64,000 nt of DNA from an uncultured Propionibacteriaceae bacterium (GTDB lineage: Bacteria; Actinomycetota; Actinomycetes; Propionibacteriales; Propionibacteriaceae), in contig CALCKT010000040.1 of assembly GCA_937965785.1 (NCBI GenBank), positions 19,191-83,190 on the forward strand. Reading direction: 5' to 3'. The position numbers and the translations under genes are program-made. The notes beneath the pieces are model-generated. The model saw only the letters and a list, made by a program, of their open reading frames with translations. It did not search any database and had not been told where the DNA came from. This document shows, in pieces, positions 17,223-26,459 of the stretch. Numbering within the stretch: the first letter of the stretch is position 1; each line of letters begins with the position of its first letter.

Positions 17223-19730
17223 ATGATGCGGTTCTCGAACTTCACTGAGTGCTTCCGGCGGGCCACCCGCACGGAAGGCGCACCGGACGGGTGTGACCCG
17301 TACCGGTACCAGGTGCGCCTTGCCGAGGAGGGTTTCCCCGACGCGCTGCGGGCGCCGACGGGATCGGGCAAGACGGCCGTGGTCCTGGCCTATGTGTGGC
17401 GACTGCTCTTCCATCCCGATGCCTCGGTTCGGGCGGCGACCCCGCGGCGACTGGTCGTCCTCCTGCCCTCGCGCACGCTGGTGGAGCAGTACGAGGAAAC
17501 GGTCCGTGGCTGGCTCGACCGGCTCGGGCTGTTGGATGCGGTCGGCGTGCACGTGTTCATGGGTGGCCGCGACATCCGGTCCTCCCAGCAGGACTGGCGC
17601 ATGAACCTGCACCGCCCCAGCATCGTCATCGGCACCGTCGACATGGGGGTGTCGCGGGGACTCGCACGAGGATACGGAACCTTCCGAGCGTCCTACCCGA
17701 TCGATTTCGCGCTCATCGGGAACGGCACCCTGATGGTGGTCGACGAGGTTCAGCTCGCGCCCCAGGCCACCGCCACCCTGCGTCAATTCGCGGCCTTCCA
17801 ACGAGAACTCGGCACTGCGGAGCCGAGCCGGCTCATGATCATGTCGGCCACCATCGACGAACGCATCCTGGACACCGTCGACAACCCTTGGGAAGGCGCC
17901 GACGTGCTGGGGATCGACGAGTCGTCGGAGTCCCCGGAGCTGCTCCGGCGCATGTCGGCAGAACGAACAATCAGGGAATTTCCCCCGGTCGACAAACCGA
18001 AGGAGTTCGCCGCCCAGATCGTCGAACGCCACCAACCCGGGACCCTCACCCTGGTGGTGGTGAACACGGTTGACGCCGCCGTCGATGCCTACCGGGAACT
18101 CGGCAAACTGGCCCCGGAGGAGCCCAGGTTGCTGATCCACTCCCAATTCCGTGGGGTGGAACGCAAAACCCAGCTCGAAAAGCTGCAGGGGATTGCGCGT
18201 GATGGAGGAATCGTCGTCGCAACCCAGGCAATCGAGGCCGGGGTGGACATCGACGCCCGCACCCTCATCACCGAGGCCGCGCCGTGGGCGTCCGTCGTCC
18301 AACGGGCCGGGCGTTGCAACAGGGCTGCCCGATACCCGGTGGGGGAAGCGGTGGTTCACTGGCGTGAACCCGCCAAAGGGCATCCGTACGACTCGCAACA
18401 GGTTGCGTGCGCGGTCGAGGCTTTGAGGCGCGCGGAAGGCATGTCGTTGACCAGCGCCCAGCTCCACCGGCTGGGCGACGACATACCGCCGGAGGATCTG
18501 GAACTGCGCATCCTGCGTCGCTGCGACTTCCGTCAGCTGTTCGATACAACCCCTGACCTAACGGGCAACGACATCGACATCAGCTGCTACATCCGTCCTG
18601 ACAAGGACCTCGACGTTCAGCTGGCCTGGATACCGAACGGTTCCATCACACCCCGGGGAGAGCTGACGACCGAGATCCCCGGCCAGCCGCTTCGCTGTGG
18701 CGTTTCGATGAGCCGGGCGAAGAAACTGCTGAACCGGAAGGACATCAGGGACCGAAGGGATCAGCGGGCCTGGACCTTCTCGATCCAGGATGACCGCTGG
18801 ATCCCCGTGCGAGCGGATCAGCTGCGACCCCAGCAGCTGATCTTGGTGGAGGCCGGGCTCGGCGGCTACAGCATCGAACACGGCTTCGATCCCGCAGAGA
18901 AGCACACGGTCCAGGACCACGTCGATGCGGACAACCTCTCGGATGCGACCACTCCCGAGAGCATTACCGGTTCCCAGGACGCCGGAGCCCGAGGAAACGG
19001 ATGGGTCACTTTGCACCAGCACCTCGCGGACACCCGGGAACAGGCCGAGGCCCTCGCCAAGGTGCTCCGCCCGGCCGGGATCGACGCAACACACCTGCAC
19101 GCCGCCGCCGTCGCCGGGGCGCTCCACGACCTCGGCAAGGCCCACCGCGACTGGGCGCGGGCGCTGCTGGAGGCGAACGCGGACACACCTCCCGATGACC
19201 CGGAACAGCTGTATGCGAAATCTCCCGGTATCGCCCCGCTCCGAGTGCGGCGTCAACCCAAAGCGAGTGGGCAGGAAACCGTTCAGTCGGAGCCGCGTTC
19301 GGGATTCCGGCACGAACTCATCTCGGTGTTCATGTTGCGTACCGACGCCGGACGGCAGGTGCTGATCGACCTGGGAGTGGAGCCCGAGCTGCATCCACTC
19401 GTGTTGTATCTGATCGCGGCGCATCACGGACACATCCGTATCACCGCCCGCGATCCCCGCTACGACGGAGTTGACGGCCTGAGTTTCCTCGGAAGCGTCG
19501 ATAAAGAACCCATCAATGCCGTGACGCTGCCCGGGATCGAGCTGCCCGAATCGGTGGTCGACCACGGCATCTTCCGGAGCGGACCCGACTCCTGGACCAC
19601 CAACGCCCTGGCTCTTCTGGAGCGCCTCGGACCGTTCCGTCTCGCCTATCTCGAAACCTTGGTGCGCATGGCTGACTGGCGGGCCAGCGCCAACCTCGAA
19701 CTCCCCGTCGCGGAAGGAACCGAAGAATGA
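17223..19730 (+). CDS. cas3: Cas3 helicase-nuclease, type I-G layout
   Basis: Cas3 unwinds and degrades the DNA target after Cascade binding. In this 835-aa protein the helicase comes first: Walker A PTGSGKT (residues 45-51), the DExH box as DEVQ (174-177), SAT (208-210) and motif VI QRAGRCNR (360-367). The HD nuclease is at the C-terminus: HDLGKAH at about 635-641, with further histidines in AAHHGHI near 734. Helicase before HD is the arrangement typical of type I-G (I-U), opposite to most type I Cas3 proteins. The start at 17223 follows GAAGGG. An ATG one codon later is equally possible. It heads a tightly coupled operon, and its stop overlaps the csx17 start (ATGA). Confidence 0.95.
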   Translation: MMRFSNFTECFRRATRTEGAPDGCDPYRYQVRLAEEGFPDALRAPTGSGKTAVVLAYVWRLLFHPDASVRAATPRRLVVLLPSRTLVEQYEETVRGWLDRLGLLDAVGVHVFMGGRDIRSSQQDWRMNLHRPSIVIGTVDMGVSRGLARGYGTFRASYPIDFALIGNGTLMVVDEVQLAPQATATLRQFAAFQRELGTAEPSRLMIMSATIDERILDTVDNPWEGADVLGIDESSESPELLRRMSAERTIREFPPVDKPKEFAAQIVERHQPGTLTLVVVNTVDAAVDAYRELGKLAPEEPRLLIHSQFRGVERKTQLEKLQGIARDGGIVVATQAIEAGVDIDARTLITEAAPWASVVQRAGRCNRAARYPVGEAVVHWREPAKGHPYDSQQVACAVEALRRAEGMSLTSAQLHRLGDDIPPEDLELRILRRCDFRQLFDTTPDLTGNDIDISCYIRPDKDLDVQLAWIPNGSITPRGELTTEIPGQPLRCGVSMSRAKKLLNRKDIRDRRDQRAWTFSIQDDRWIPVRADQLRPQQLILVEAGLGGYSIEHGFDPAEKHTVQDHVDADNLSDATTPESITGSQDAGARGNGWVTLHQHLADTREQAEALAKVLRPAGIDATHLHAAAVAGALHDLGKAHRDWARALLEANADTPPDDPEQLYAKSPGIAPLRVRRQPKASGQETVQSEPRSGFRHELISVFMLRTDAGRQVLIDLGVEPELHPLVLYLIAAHHGHIRITARDPRYDGVDGLSFLGSVDKEPINAVTLPGIELPESVVDHGIFRSGPDSWTTNALALLERLGPFRLAYLETLVRMADWRASANLELPVAEGTEE

Positions 19731-21922
19731 CCACGCACGTGTTTCCCGGCCTGGGGTGTGTTCCCCTGATCAACTACCTGGCGGCGCTCGGGGTGGCCAA
19801 GGGAATCTCCGAACAGGCCGATCCCGCCGCGCGGTTCGGCTGGCGTGACGGCGTGTTCCACATGGACACCGAGGTGGAGGATATCGCCGAATTCCTCGTT
19901 CAGGATTTCGTTCCCACCCCGGTTTTCTCTCCGTGGAATGCCGGCAGCGGGTTCGGTGAGAAGGACAAGACACCCTTGGAGTACATCCGGATGTTGGAAT
20001 CCTCCACCGCAACCAGGCTCGCGCCCTACCGAAACGCTCTTGCGGTGATCCGGTCGGTGTTGATCGCGAAATCGGAGAAAGGATGGACGAAGGAACGCTT
20101 CGTGCAGGAACTTCGCAACCGGCTTCCAGATGATGCCCTGCCGTGGATGGACGCCAGCGTGGTCCTCGCCGCGAAGAAGACGGAGTACCCGCCCATTCTC
20201 GGTACCGGGGGAAACGACGGCCGGCTGGATTTCAGCACGAATGTTCACCAACGCCTGAAGGATGTTCTGCCGGAACTCGGGGCGAAACCCGAACGCAGCC
20301 GGGCGTGGATGCGGGATCTGCTGTGGGGGAGGGCGACGGAGAAACTGCTCGCGGCCTCCGTGGGTCAGGGCGATCCCGTCGGGGCGGGGACCCCCGGTTC
20401 CTCCGCGTTCGGCAGCGCCGACGCCATGGTCAACCCCTGGGCTTTCATTCTCATGGTGGAAGGGGCCATGCTGTTCGCCGCCTCGGCCGCGAAAAGACTG
20501 GGGGAACAGAACTCCAGGGTGGCCATTCCCTTCACCGTCTCTTCCAGTCCGGATGGACCGATCCCGGGGTCGGCGAACGAGGAAGGCCGAGGCGAATTGT
20601 GGGCGCCTTTGCTGGAGAGCGTCACCTTGGTGGAGCTGCGTCAGGTCTTCGAGGAGGCGCGGGTTTCCTGGGACGGCGGAACCGCCAACAACGCGGTCGC
20701 CATGTATGCGGCAGTGCGTTCCTTCGGTGTGAACAGGGGAATTTCGGCTTTTCAGCGTTTCGGTTTCCTCAAACGAAACGGCTTGGCCTTTGTCGCCGTT
20801 CCGCTGGATCACGTCAAGGTGGAGGCGCGCCCGGAGGTGGTCCTGGCCAGGGAACCGCTGCGCCGTGTCCGGACGTTCCACAAGGCCAGTGGAGTGGCGT
20901 CCAAAACCGCGGCACGCCGGTTCGATGCGAGCGTGACGGCTTTCGTGCGGGAACCCGAGTGGCGGAATGGAATCGCCATGCTTCGTGCTCAGACCGAGCT
21001 GGAGTTGACGGCCCTGCGCTCCCGGAAGAATCGCGAGGAACTGGGACGTCCCTCGAAGCTGGTGCCGGCGAATGCCGTCATTCCCGTGTGTCGGGAGCTG
21101 TTCCTCAAAAGCCCCGAGGCGCGGATCGCCGCCGGGATCGCCTCTGCAACCTTCCTGCCGCCCACCGCTTCTCAGCAGGGCGGGGGAAGCGGTGGGCAGC
21201 CCATTCGTCGTCTGCTTGTTGGCGCAGATCCCAGAAACCCCAAAGATCCGATCGACCCTGAGGTGATGGTGCCCGGGCTCGGTGCCAGACCCACCGTCGA
21301 CGTGTTGGCGGACCTGGTGGTGTGGCTGGCGCAGCATCCGGGGGAGGACACCCGCCTGGCCCGGGGATGGCTGCCCTTCAAACGCCACCGGTACCCGGGG
21401 TCCTGGACCGACATCCACGCCTGGGTTGGGGGACTTCTCGACGACGACCTCGTCACCCATCACCTGCTGGCCTTCCTGGCTGTCGACTGGAGCGGCAGGA
21501 ATTACGCGGACATCGTGAAATCGGATGGTGAGTGCTTGTTCTTGGATCCGACCCTGGCGATTCTTCAGGCCCTCGCATCCGGGTTTGTGCGCATGCGGGG
21601 AACAGCGTCGGATGCGACGGGAGCAGCGGTGGGGCTCGAACCCGGCTGGCCTCTTCAGCTGCGCGCTGATCGTGTCGCCGAAGTGCACCGCGCCGCGAGC
21701 GGTGTGATCAGCCGAGGAACGATCAGCCTTCCTTGGACCGAGGAAACCGACATCCAGGTCCACACCCATTCCGCACGCATTTCCCAGCCCGGCCTGGGAC
21801 CACGAATTCTCGCGGCCCTGGCCGCACCCTCAGGCCCGTGGGCGCTCAAGAGAAGCGCACCAGAAGCCGAGAACACCGACCCCTACGAAAACACCGACCT
21901 CTACGAAGGAGCACTGCAATGA
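19727..21922 (+). CDS. csx17: Csx17 (Cas8u2), large subunit of type I-G Cascade
   Basis: A 731-aa protein that opens with FPGLGCVPLINYLAALGVAKG and then PTPVFSPWNAGSGFG near residue 65, the signature of Csx17, the large subunit of the type I-G effector. By family role it should recognise the PAM and recruit Cas3. It overlaps cas3 and csb1 by four bases each. The last residues include a small tandem repeat (ENTDPYENTDLYE), which may be tolerated because the tail is not part of the fold. Length fits the family. Confidence 0.9.
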   Translation: MTTHVFPGLGCVPLINYLAALGVAKGISEQADPAARFGWRDGVFHMDTEVEDIAEFLVQDFVPTPVFSPWNAGSGFGEKDKTPLEYIRMLESSTATRLAPYRNALAVIRSVLIAKSEKGWTKERFVQELRNRLPDDALPWMDASVVLAAKKTEYPPILGTGGNDGRLDFSTNVHQRLKDVLPELGAKPERSRAWMRDLLWGRATEKLLAASVGQGDPVGAGTPGSSAFGSADAMVNPWAFILMVEGAMLFAASAAKRLGEQNSRVAIPFTVSSSPDGPIPGSANEEGRGELWAPLLESVTLVELRQVFEEARVSWDGGTANNAVAMYAAVRSFGVNRGISAFQRFGFLKRNGLAFVAVPLDHVKVEARPEVVLAREPLRRVRTFHKASGVASKTAARRFDASVTAFVREPEWRNGIAMLRAQTELELTALRSRKNREELGRPSKLVPANAVIPVCRELFLKSPEARIAAGIASATFLPPTASQQGGGSGGQPIRRLLVGADPRNPKDPIDPEVMVPGLGARPTVDVLADLVVWLAQHPGEDTRLARGWLPFKRHRYPGSWTDIHAWVGGLLDDDLVTHHLLAFLAVDWSGRNYADIVKSDGECLFLDPTLAILQALASGFVRMRGTASDATGAAVGLEPGWPLQLRADRVAEVHRAASGVISRGTISLPWTEETDIQVHTHSARISQPGLGPRILAALAAPSGPWALKRSAPEAENTDPYENTDLYEGALQ

Positions 21923-22857
21923 CCAGCACCGTCCTCAACCTGACCCTCCGACCCGCCGTCGGATTCCGGTTCCAGCCAACCGGGTTCCCCGATCTCGGGG
22001 CGGCCACCTACCAGGCCCATGTACCCGGCGAGGGATGGGTGCAGGCCCTCCACCTGGAATCGCCCCAGTCGATGGCGAACCGACTGGAACTGTGCACCTG
22101 GGATCCGGCGGTCAGCGATCAGGCGGAGGCGCTGCGTGGCCTGCCGTATGTGCGCGTCGTCGATGCTGAGGGTGGGTTCCTGACCAGCTCCCGTCTCGAG
22201 GCCCACAGACTGGCCAGCGCCTACCTGATGGACGCCAAGATCGACGGCAAGACCGGGCGGGTCTGGTTGGAGGACAAACTCGGGCTGGTCAAGGGCAGGC
22301 TGGTGGAACACCGCGCCCTCGCCAAGGCCATTTTCGATCTGGACCCGGTCTCCCTGATCCATGGCGTGTTCTTCGCCCAGAAACAGTGGCCATCTCAACC
22401 GAAGATCGCCCGGGCCATCACCTGTTTCATCGACGCCCTTGACGTGCGTCCCGCGGTCTCCGGCGGGGTGAAGACGGATTCGGTGAACCCCAGCAACGAC
22501 GAGGGGCGGGGAGCCAAGGAGGGCTACGGCATGGTGCCGCACCAGCGGGTTGAGTACACGGCCCGTGACATCACGGCGTCCGTCGTCGTGGATCATGGGC
22601 AGATCCAGTCCTACGGTCTCGGCGAGAAATCCGAGGCGGTGTTGAACGCTCTGGTTGATTTCGAACTGGCCAGCCTGTTCCGGCAGGACGGGTTGCGGCT
22701 GCGCACCGCATGTCATCTGGTCGTGGACCAGGACTGCGAGGACCTCACCAGGATTCCCACTCTGGACGAGGCCACCGCGAAGCTGCGGCAGGCCATCGAA
22801 CAGCACGGTGATCTCGCGTCGATCTCGGAACTGAAATGGACCGGCGGGGGGAAGTGA
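21919..22857 (+). CDS. csb1: Csb1 (Cas7 backbone subunit)
   Basis: Csb1 (GSU0053 family) is the Cas7-type RAMP protein that forms the crRNA-binding backbone of type I-G Cascade. The protein is 312 aa. Features of the family visible here include FQPTGFPDLGAA near residue 17, SSRLEAHRL near 90, and the SLIHGVFFAQKQW stretch near 150. The start is the ATG at 21919, which overlaps the csx17 stop; a frame extending further upstream only shadows csx17. It is followed after 2 bases by csb2. Confidence 0.93.
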   Translation: MTSTVLNLTLRPAVGFRFQPTGFPDLGAATYQAHVPGEGWVQALHLESPQSMANRLELCTWDPAVSDQAEALRGLPYVRVVDAEGGFLTSSRLEAHRLASAYLMDAKIDGKTGRVWLEDKLGLVKGRLVEHRALAKAIFDLDPVSLIHGVFFAQKQWPSQPKIARAITCFIDALDVRPAVSGGVKTDSVNPSNDEGRGAKEGYGMVPHQRVEYTARDITASVVVDHGQIQSYGLGEKSEAVLNALVDFELASLFRQDGLRLRTACHLVVDQDCEDLTRIPTLDEATAKLRQAIEQHGDLASISELKWTGGGK

Positions 22858-22859
22858 CC

Positions 22860-24332
22860 ATGCCTACCCAGGTGGCCCTGCGTTTTGTCACAGGGAAATA
22901 CCACGCGAACGGGTGGGATCATGCCCTCAACGAGGGGATCAGCGAGTGGCCGCCGTCACCCTGGCGGCTGCTCCGTGCCCTGATCAGCGTCTGGCACACC
23001 CGCTGCGACGACATAGCCGAGAAGACGATCGACGACCTGCTGACCGGGCTCGCCACCGAACCTCCGGAATACCTGCTGCCGGATGCCAGGCCGTCGCAGA
23101 CCCGGCACTACATGCCCAATCCGGATTTCCTTGAGGGAGTCAAGCATTCCACGTCGCTCCAGCTCGACCCTCGGCTGAACCTGGATGACGAGGCCGAGGT
23201 GCTGATCCGCTGGCCGAATCTCACCCTGCCCGCCGGACAGCGTGACGTCCTGGACCGGCTGTTGAGGAAACTGCCCTATTTGGGGCGGGCGGAATCGCGA
23301 TGCGAGGCGCGGCTGTTGTCCGAGGAGCATTCCCAGCAGGAGAAAAGGTGGGTTCGTCCTTCTGAAACGGGAAACACCCAGGTGCTGGTGCCCGAGCCCG
23401 ACGTGACCAGGAAGCAACTTGAGACCTCCTCCTTGGAGATGCGCAAGGCCCGTCTCCGGTACCCCAGCGGTTCCCGGTGGGTTCGGTACGAGCTGCCCGA
23501 GGAAACCTCCGCCATCCCGATCCGCAGAGAGGTGAATGATCTGCTCAGACCCACGACCGTTCGGTGGCGGCTGGAACCCGCCGCCCCCTTCCGCATTGAG
23601 GACGGCATTCTCGCTGCCCATGGACTCCGGGGACGCATCCTCGGTACCAAGAAGGAGAACACGGACCTGCGGGAGCAGGGCAGCGGGGTCGAGGTGCTGG
23701 CCGGACACCGTGACGCTCTTGGTGACGGCCCCCAGCATCGACATCCCCATTGGCTCTGGTTGCCGACGCTGGGTGCCGGTGGTGAGCCGACGGGGCAGGT
23801 GGAGGACCTGGTGTTGTGGGTGCCCGACGGGATACCCGCCGATACGCTTTCCCGGCTGGCTGGGGCGAGGTACCTGCCGCGCTGGAGCAACGCACCCAAG
23901 GGGTATCGCTCCGGGGCTGAACTGCACCTGCAGCTGATGGGACCCGTCGATACGGTGATGCACGAATACACCAGTGCCGATGCCACCACGTGGGTTTCCG
24001 TGACCCCGTTCCTGACCGACCGCTTCCCCAAGCAGAACAAACCGCGGGAGGAGTTCGCGCAGAAACTCGTGGAACGCGAACTCGGTTTCCGTCACCCCGA
24101 GGGCACGCCGCCGGTGAGGGTGAAACTGCTCGCCGACTGGGAGGACCGGGACGTGGTGAGGTTCCGTCGATACCGCTGGAACGAATCGATGGCGCAACGT
24201 CGCCGCGGAATGCTGCTGCAGCTGGACTTCGACGAACCCCTGCCGAAGGGCCTCGGGGAACGCCCGGAGCCTTTGGTGCTCGGGTCCCTCTCGCATTTCG
24301 GTTTCGGATTGTTCCGGCCGGTGGAGCGATAA
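22860..24332 (+). CDS. csb2: Csb2 (Cas5-Cas6 fusion)
   Basis: Csb2 (GSU0054 family) combines a Cas5-like RAMP domain with a Cas6-like domain and is expected both to cap the crRNA 5' end and to process the precursor. At 490 aa it has the family opening GKYHANGWDHALNEG then EWPPSPWRLLRAL (about residues 18-50). It ends in a glycine-rich LSHFGFGLFRPVER, which looks like the RNA-binding G-loop of Cas6. No stand-alone cas6 exists in the locus, which fits. GGGGGAAG precedes the ATG. Confidence 0.93.
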   Translation: MPTQVALRFVTGKYHANGWDHALNEGISEWPPSPWRLLRALISVWHTRCDDIAEKTIDDLLTGLATEPPEYLLPDARPSQTRHYMPNPDFLEGVKHSTSLQLDPRLNLDDEAEVLIRWPNLTLPAGQRDVLDRLLRKLPYLGRAESRCEARLLSEEHSQQEKRWVRPSETGNTQVLVPEPDVTRKQLETSSLEMRKARLRYPSGSRWVRYELPEETSAIPIRREVNDLLRPTTVRWRLEPAAPFRIEDGILAAHGLRGRILGTKKENTDLREQGSGVEVLAGHRDALGDGPQHRHPHWLWLPTLGAGGEPTGQVEDLVLWVPDGIPADTLSRLAGARYLPRWSNAPKGYRSGAELHLQLMGPVDTVMHEYTSADATTWVSVTPFLTDRFPKQNKPREEFAQKLVERELGFRHPEGTPPVRVKLLADWEDRDVVRFRRYRWNESMAQRRRGMLLQLDFDEPLPKGLGERPEPLVLGSLSHFGFGLFRPVER

Positions 24333-24334
24333 CC

Positions 24335-25999
24335 ATGCCGGCGCAGGGGGAGTACTCGGCGGAACCGCAGCTGGTTCCCGCGAGGATGCTGAATGAGTTG
24401 GTGTACTGCCAGCGGCTGTTCCACCTCGAATGGGTGGACGGCCGCTGGGCTCACAACGACGACACGATCCAGGGTTCAGTGGCCCACGACGCGACGGATC
24501 GTCGTTCCGGGCGGATGCCCGCCCCCGATGAGGAGGAGAAACCGTTCACCTCTATCCAGGTGGCGTTGTCGGATCCGGACCTCGGGGTGACGGCCGTCAT
24601 CGACCGGGTGGACCACGAGGACGGGTCGTCGAGTCCCGTGGACATGAAGAAGGGATCCGGCCCCAGGGACGGCGGAATGTGGCCTGCCGACCGGGTGCAG
24701 GTCCTGACCCAGGCGGTGCTGCTGCGACGTGCCGGGTATTCGGTGAACCGCGCCGAGATTTCCTATCTGGGATCGCATCACAGGGCCTCGATCGAGGTGG
24801 GGCAGGACGCGGAGACAGAGGTGCGGGAGTTGGTGGCGTTGGCACGGCAGGTGGCCGCGCAGGAACTTCCACCCCCGCCGTTGCTGAACGACCCGCGCTG
24901 TCCTCGCTGCTCGCTGGCGCCGCTGTGCATGCCCGATGAGACGAACTATCTGCTCGAACGTTCCAGTGAGCAGCCGCGTCGGATCATCGTCAGGAATCCC
25001 GACACCAGACCCGTGTACGTGAACACGCAGGGGGCGTCGGTGAAGGTTTCCGGTGGTCGACTGCTGGTGGCGGTCAAGGGCGAGACGGTGGCCGAGCGCC
25101 GCCTTCTCGATGTCTCCCAGGTTTGTGTGGTGGGGAACGTGCAGATCACCACCCAGGCGCTCAAGGCGTTGTGGCGCAGGGGTGTGGTGGTGATCTGGCT
25201 CAGCTACGGGGGTTGGCTCGACGGATGGTCGCAGGGGCCGCTGAACGGTCACGTGACGCTCAGGCGACGGCAGGTGCTGGCGAGCGTCCACGGCCTGCGG
25301 TTCGCGCAGCAGATGATCCGGGGAAAGATCCACAACCAGCGGGTGCTGTTGCGCCGCAACGCGAAGGTGTCGTTGGATGATTCGGTTTTGGATCAGCTCA
25401 AGGAACTGGAAGCGAAAACCGAATCCGCTGCGTCCTTGGAGACGCTGCTCGGGATCGAGGGCACGGCAGCGCGACTGTATTTCGGGCAGTTCCACAAGCT
25501 GCTGTCTCCCCGGCTTGAGGTCGTGGCCGAGTTCCAGGCGCACGGCAGGGCGCGACGTCCACCACCCGATCCCGTCAATGCGGTGCTCGGGTTCTGCTAC
25601 AGCCTGTTGACGAAGGACCTTGTCGCGGTGCTGACCGGGGTGGGTCTGGATCCTTTCCTGGGGGTGCTGCATCAGCCCCGCTACGGCAGGCCCGCTCTTG
25701 CTCTCGACCTGGCCGAGGAGTTCCGCGCCCTCGTGGCGGAGTCTGTGGCGTTGCAGTGTTTCAACAATGGTGAAGTCAACGAGAAGAGTTTCATGAGGGG
25801 ACATCTCGGGGTGGTCCTGAACGCTGATGGGAGACGTTCCGTCATCCAAGCCCATGAACGCCGTCTCGAGTCCGAGCTGAAACACCCGCTGTTCGGCTAT
25901 CAGGTGTCGTACCGGAGGGTGCTGGATCTTCAGGCGCGGGTGCTGGCGGCTTCCTTCACGGGAGAGCTGGATTCCTACACCCCATTGATGACGAGGTGA
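24335..25999 (+). CDS. cas4-cas1: Cas4-Cas1 fusion adaptation protein
   Basis: A 554-aa fusion. Residues about 1-205 are Cas4: iron-sulphur cysteines C25, C189, C192 and C198 (YCQR and CPRCSLAPLC) and the RecB-type nuclease residues in PVDMKKG (D103, K105). Residues about 215-554 are Cas1 integrase, with likely metal ligands E375 (GIEGTA), H446 (LHQPRYG) and an acidic group in DLAEEF (458-463). Cas4 trims prespacers and checks the PAM; Cas1 with Cas2 integrates them. Cas4-Cas1 fusion is characteristic of type I-G. All motifs are intact. The start two bases after the csb2 stop is chosen over a longer frame that shadows csb2. Confidence 0.95.
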   Translation: MPAQGEYSAEPQLVPARMLNELVYCQRLFHLEWVDGRWAHNDDTIQGSVAHDATDRRSGRMPAPDEEEKPFTSIQVALSDPDLGVTAVIDRVDHEDGSSSPVDMKKGSGPRDGGMWPADRVQVLTQAVLLRRAGYSVNRAEISYLGSHHRASIEVGQDAETEVRELVALARQVAAQELPPPPLLNDPRCPRCSLAPLCMPDETNYLLERSSEQPRRIIVRNPDTRPVYVNTQGASVKVSGGRLLVAVKGETVAERRLLDVSQVCVVGNVQITTQALKALWRRGVVVIWLSYGGWLDGWSQGPLNGHVTLRRRQVLASVHGLRFAQQMIRGKIHNQRVLLRRNAKVSLDDSVLDQLKELEAKTESAASLETLLGIEGTAARLYFGQFHKLLSPRLEVVAEFQAHGRARRPPPDPVNAVLGFCYSLLTKDLVAVLTGVGLDPFLGVLHQPRYGRPALALDLAEEFRALVAESVALQCFNNGEVNEKSFMRGHLGVVLNADGRRSVIQAHERRLESELKHPLFGYQVSYRRVLDLQARVLAASFTGELDSYTPLMTR

Positions 26000-26002
26000 T
26001 CC

Positions 26003-26287
26003 ATGGCTCGACGAAGATATCTCATCTCCTATGACATATCGGATCCCAAACGGCTGCGAGCCACCTTCAACGTCATGAAGGGCTACGGGAAGTGGCTTCA
26101 GTACTCGGTGTTCGTGTGTGATCTGAGCAAGGCGGAACTCGCGATGTGGGAACGGGACATCCGTGATGTGATAGCACTCGCCTACGATTCGGTGGTGGTG
26201 ATCGATCTCGGTGCCCCGCAAGACGCGAACATCCGTATGCTTGGGGTACCGCGTAGGCTGCCCGACGAGGGGCCCGTGGTGGTGTGA
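26003..26287 (+). CDS. cas2: Cas2
   Basis: A 94-aa Cas2, the structural partner of Cas1 in spacer integration. It starts RRYLISYDISDPKRL, with the conserved aspartates after the first strand, and has WLQYSVFVCDLS in the middle, the usual Cas2 core. It follows cas4-cas1 after 3 bases and is the last cas gene. The array leader begins directly behind it. Confidence 0.95.
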   Translation: MARRRYLISYDISDPKRLRATFNVMKGYGKWLQYSVFVCDLSKAELAMWERDIRDVIALAYDSVVVIDLGAPQDANIRMLGVPRRLPDEGPVVV

Positions 26288-26459
26288 GCTGCTGCGAGAC
26301 CTCCAGTCATGTCGTCTCCCCCGGGGAGCGCTCGAAGGGGTTTGACTAGGTGTTTTACCCCATGACAACTCAACAGAGTGTTGTTATGGGGGTCTGCGGT
26401 GCGAAGCGCTCGCAGAAGCTGGTAAAATCCCTAGTCAAGGCAGCCTTCCTAGGCGAGCC
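26288..26459 (+). promoter_or_regulatory. CRISPR leader with nested inverted repeats
   Basis: The 172 bp between cas2 and the first repeat form the leader, because repeats decay at the other end and the crRNA handle reads in this direction. An 18-nt arm TTGACTAGGTGTTTTACC (26342-26359) is matched by GGTAAAATCCCTAGTCAA (26421-26438), complementary at 16 of 18 positions. Inside it lies a 12-bp hairpin (26358-26369 with 26380-26391). A -10-like TAAAAT at 26423-26428 falls in the right arm; no clear -35 was found. Confidence 0.75.

Noticed and set aside
24301..24332. GTTCCGGCC near the end of csb2 resembling the start of the CRISPR repeat
   Set aside because: Only nine bases match and it is inside a conserved coding motif (LFRPVER). 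Coincidence.
17223..26287. Missing stand-alone cas6
   Set aside because: Type I-G uses the Cas6-like domain of Csb2, so the locus is complete.
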